64,000 nucleotides of DNA, from contig NW_026971179.1 in assembly GCF_963678635.1 (NCBI RefSeq), forward strand, positions 104,209 through 168,208. The letters are read 5' to 3'. The notes under the pieces are model-generated. The model did not search any database. It saw only the letters and a program-made list of their open reading frames with translations, and was not told the origin of the DNA. The translations under genes were made by a program, and so were the position numbers. The stretch comes from Symsagittifera roscoffensis. Taxonomy: Eukaryota; Xenacoelomorpha; Acoela; Convolutidae. Below are positions 62,407 through 64,000 of this stretch, one piece after another (the stretch's first letter is position 1; every line of letters begins with the position of its first letter).

Positions 62407-63192
62407 TTATATTCCACTGGGACCAGTTGTCCTACGACACTTCCCTTTCCGTGGTTCATGGGAGAGGGTTTGAAGTCTTTCATGGTACTCTCTCCACATT
62501 GGCTGAGTTTTTTCTAACGTTGCTCCAGTCAGAGTGCGGTCACTCCGTTTGGAGTTATAACCTGTCGACTTTAATCCTGCCATGAGAATGGGCGGCACCA
62601 TTGCTACATCCGTTATTATTCTGTCTGTGCCAGGCAATCGATCATCACCTTGTCCCAAATCTATGACTTCTTCTACTCGTTTCCTTTTCGCTGAGTTGAC
62701 AGCTTTTATCGATAATTCCGAATCCACCTTCGTTTTTCCCGCTCTCCTCGCTATCACTTTGCTTCCTAGTTTCATCTTCATCTCATTAATCTTATCAATC
62801 ACCAACTTCGATCGCATCGTTCATTTCCTAGTTCTCGACATATATACAACTTCTCCACTATCCTCTTGCGGCGTCATCTTTATAGGAGAGTTTGCTTCAC
62901 TTTCGTCAGTGGCTGAGTCGATCAACAACTCGCTCAATCTCCCATCACACTCGTCGAGTTTGTCAAGGACTTCCCTCATCAGTGGTCGGTTGAGACCTAC
63001 TTTCAAAATGGACTGGGTTCCATAGCTCTGAATCACTGTCCAGACTTCTTCCATGAAGGCTACTCTGTCCAATCTACATCCCGTCCTATTTTCGTGGTCT
63101 CGGTGATGTACCTCCCACTCTTCTTTGGGTAATGTTCCCAAGAAGGGTACTCTGGCAGCGCCTTCTATCCTTCTTCTCTTTGGTGATTCCAT
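62407..63192 (-). pseudogene. Element IV second frame, segment shared with element II
   Basis: Frames 63192-62821 and 62817-62407. RVPFLGTLPKEEWEVHHRDH, SILKVGLNRPLMREVLDKLD and EANSPIKMTPQED are shared with element II. After a TGA (62820-62818, where element II has Gly), MRSKLVIDKINEMKMKLGSK and SIKAVNSAKRKRVEEVIDLG follow. Element II ends at SIKAVN, so from here element IV is the only copy of this subfamily. A basic cluster KRKRVEE could be a nuclear localisation signal, which is inference. Confidence 0.6.
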
Positions 63193-63198
63193 GAGGAG

Positions 63199-64000
63199 TC
63201 ATTGTTCATTGTCTTTAGAATTGCCCGGAGAGCTGCTCTTTGGCAAATTCCGTTTCATTTCTGCAAAAGCTGACGGAGGTTCCAGTGTCGAAGTACCTTT
63301 GTTTGCTGGTTCAGTCGTTTCCAACGCGTCTGCGTTGTTTTCAAAGTCACTGAGGAAGTTGAAATCCAGGCTGGATATTCCTCCTGTCGATGCTTTATCG
63401 TCCTCCTTCTCTGCTTGATCGGGACCCTCTTGCATAGGCTCCTCGGATCGACGGCTTCCTCCCTGCTCATCATCTCCTCCTGATGTATCTCTCGAACTTG
63501 AGGGTCTTTGCCTTTCAGCATTAGCCCCTTCCGGAAATTTCGGTATGGTTAGCCTGCCGGCTGATTTATCTTCCTCTTCTCCATGGACCACTTTGATTTC
63601 CTCATAGCCGAAGAGTGCCAGGAAGGTTCTCATCTGCAACGTTCCTCCCACTGTTAACTCCTGTTTCACATTGGTCAAAATCAGGGAGGCCTCAGAAAAT
63701 TCGGCTTTGCTTCTCATCCTCATAGGCGCCAAATTCAGTTCCACCCATTCCCTGTCAAACGTTCCAGGCTTCGGAGTCGCGGCATTGCTTATGCGCTTTC
63801 TCGTCGCTTGATCCGTGTAAGCAAATCGCGTGTACTGTAACACTGCGGCATTTCTACCCACAAAACACAGATCCATCGTTTCCGAGAATTTCGCTACCCT
63901 CCTTTAATTGGTCGCAAACGCTCTCAACCTAGGAGTTTGTACTACGGAGACTACTCCGAGCAGCATCCTTCTTATCAGAGGGAATTCAGGGATTTCCTCT
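63199..64000 (-). pseudogene. Element IV second frame, upstream end at the window edge
   Basis: The frame 63876-63199 (225 residues): DLCFVGRNAAVLQYTRFAYT, RISNAATPKPGTFDREWVEL, ALFGYEEIKVVHGEEEDKSA, a Glu/Arg-rich stretch and ISSLDFNFLSDFENNADALE. It ends in TGA after KDNEQ where element II has Arg. The piece 63877-64000 continues upstream (QTPRLRAFAT, then a stop) and matches element II 56520-56640. The gene start lies outside the window. Confidence 0.6.

Larger units (their letters stand above)
57894..64000 (-). mobile_element. Element IV: 3' half of a giant element, minus strand
   Basis: LTR (57894-58805), polypurine tract (58806-58816), 3' UTR (58817-59629) and the C-terminal ~1,450 codons of the second frame (59630-64000), running off the right edge. 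It is inverted relative to element II, to which its 62700-63876 part is nearly identical, and belongs to the same LTR family B. Internal nonsense codons (for example near 63197 and 62820) and frameshifts show that it is inactive. Confidence 0.8.

Overview
The window is eukaryotic repeat DNA, not a gene-dense bacterial or viral segment. I see no host gene, rRNA or tRNA. Nearly all of it is explained by one LINE and at least four overlapping or nested copies of giant Ty3/gypsy-like LTR retroelements. The LINE type, the long (TTA)n LINE tail, the TTAGGG-type repeat and the Gag/Pol style point to a metazoan. The Gag/Pol wording resembles what I remember from cnidarian (anthozoan/octocoral) retroelements; that assignment is inference only.

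Layout. 1-1590: minus-oriented leader and diverged LTR. 1640-12190: element I (+), with its leader, a CR1/jockey-like LINE inserted at 2866-7366, then a deleted gag-pol, closed by an LTR at 12191-13100. 13101-15157: minus-oriented leader and LTR pieces forming a ~1.5-kb imperfect inverted repeat with 15158-16510. 15158-57848: element II (+): partial 5' LTR, 2.9-kb leader, gag, RT, RNase H, then interrupted at 23957/48462 by element III. 23958-48461: element III (-), a 24.5-kb element bounded by two ~0.9-kb direct-repeat LTRs. 57894-64000: 3' LTR and 3' half of element IV (-), an inverted close relative of element II.

Architecture pieced together from the four copies: LTR - 2-3 kb leader with minisatellites - Gag (coiled coil, two CCHC knuckles) - Pol (protease, RT, RNase H, a long acidic linker, integrase, and a macrodomain-like C-terminal extension) - a 400-480 bp gap - a second, enormous reading frame (about 2,970 codons in element III) - 3' UTR - polypurine tract - LTR. 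The second frame holds a coiled coil, two SGNH/GDSL-hydrolase-like domains, and a long unrecognised C-terminal half with conserved Cys/His positions. Every copy is broken by frameshifts, stops or deletions, but they are broken in different places, so conserved positions can be told from decay.

The most unusual content is the post-integrase module: a macrodomain plus two SGNH-like domains plus an unknown ~1,500-residue tail on a Ty3-type element. Family calls were made by eye from motifs; no database search was run.
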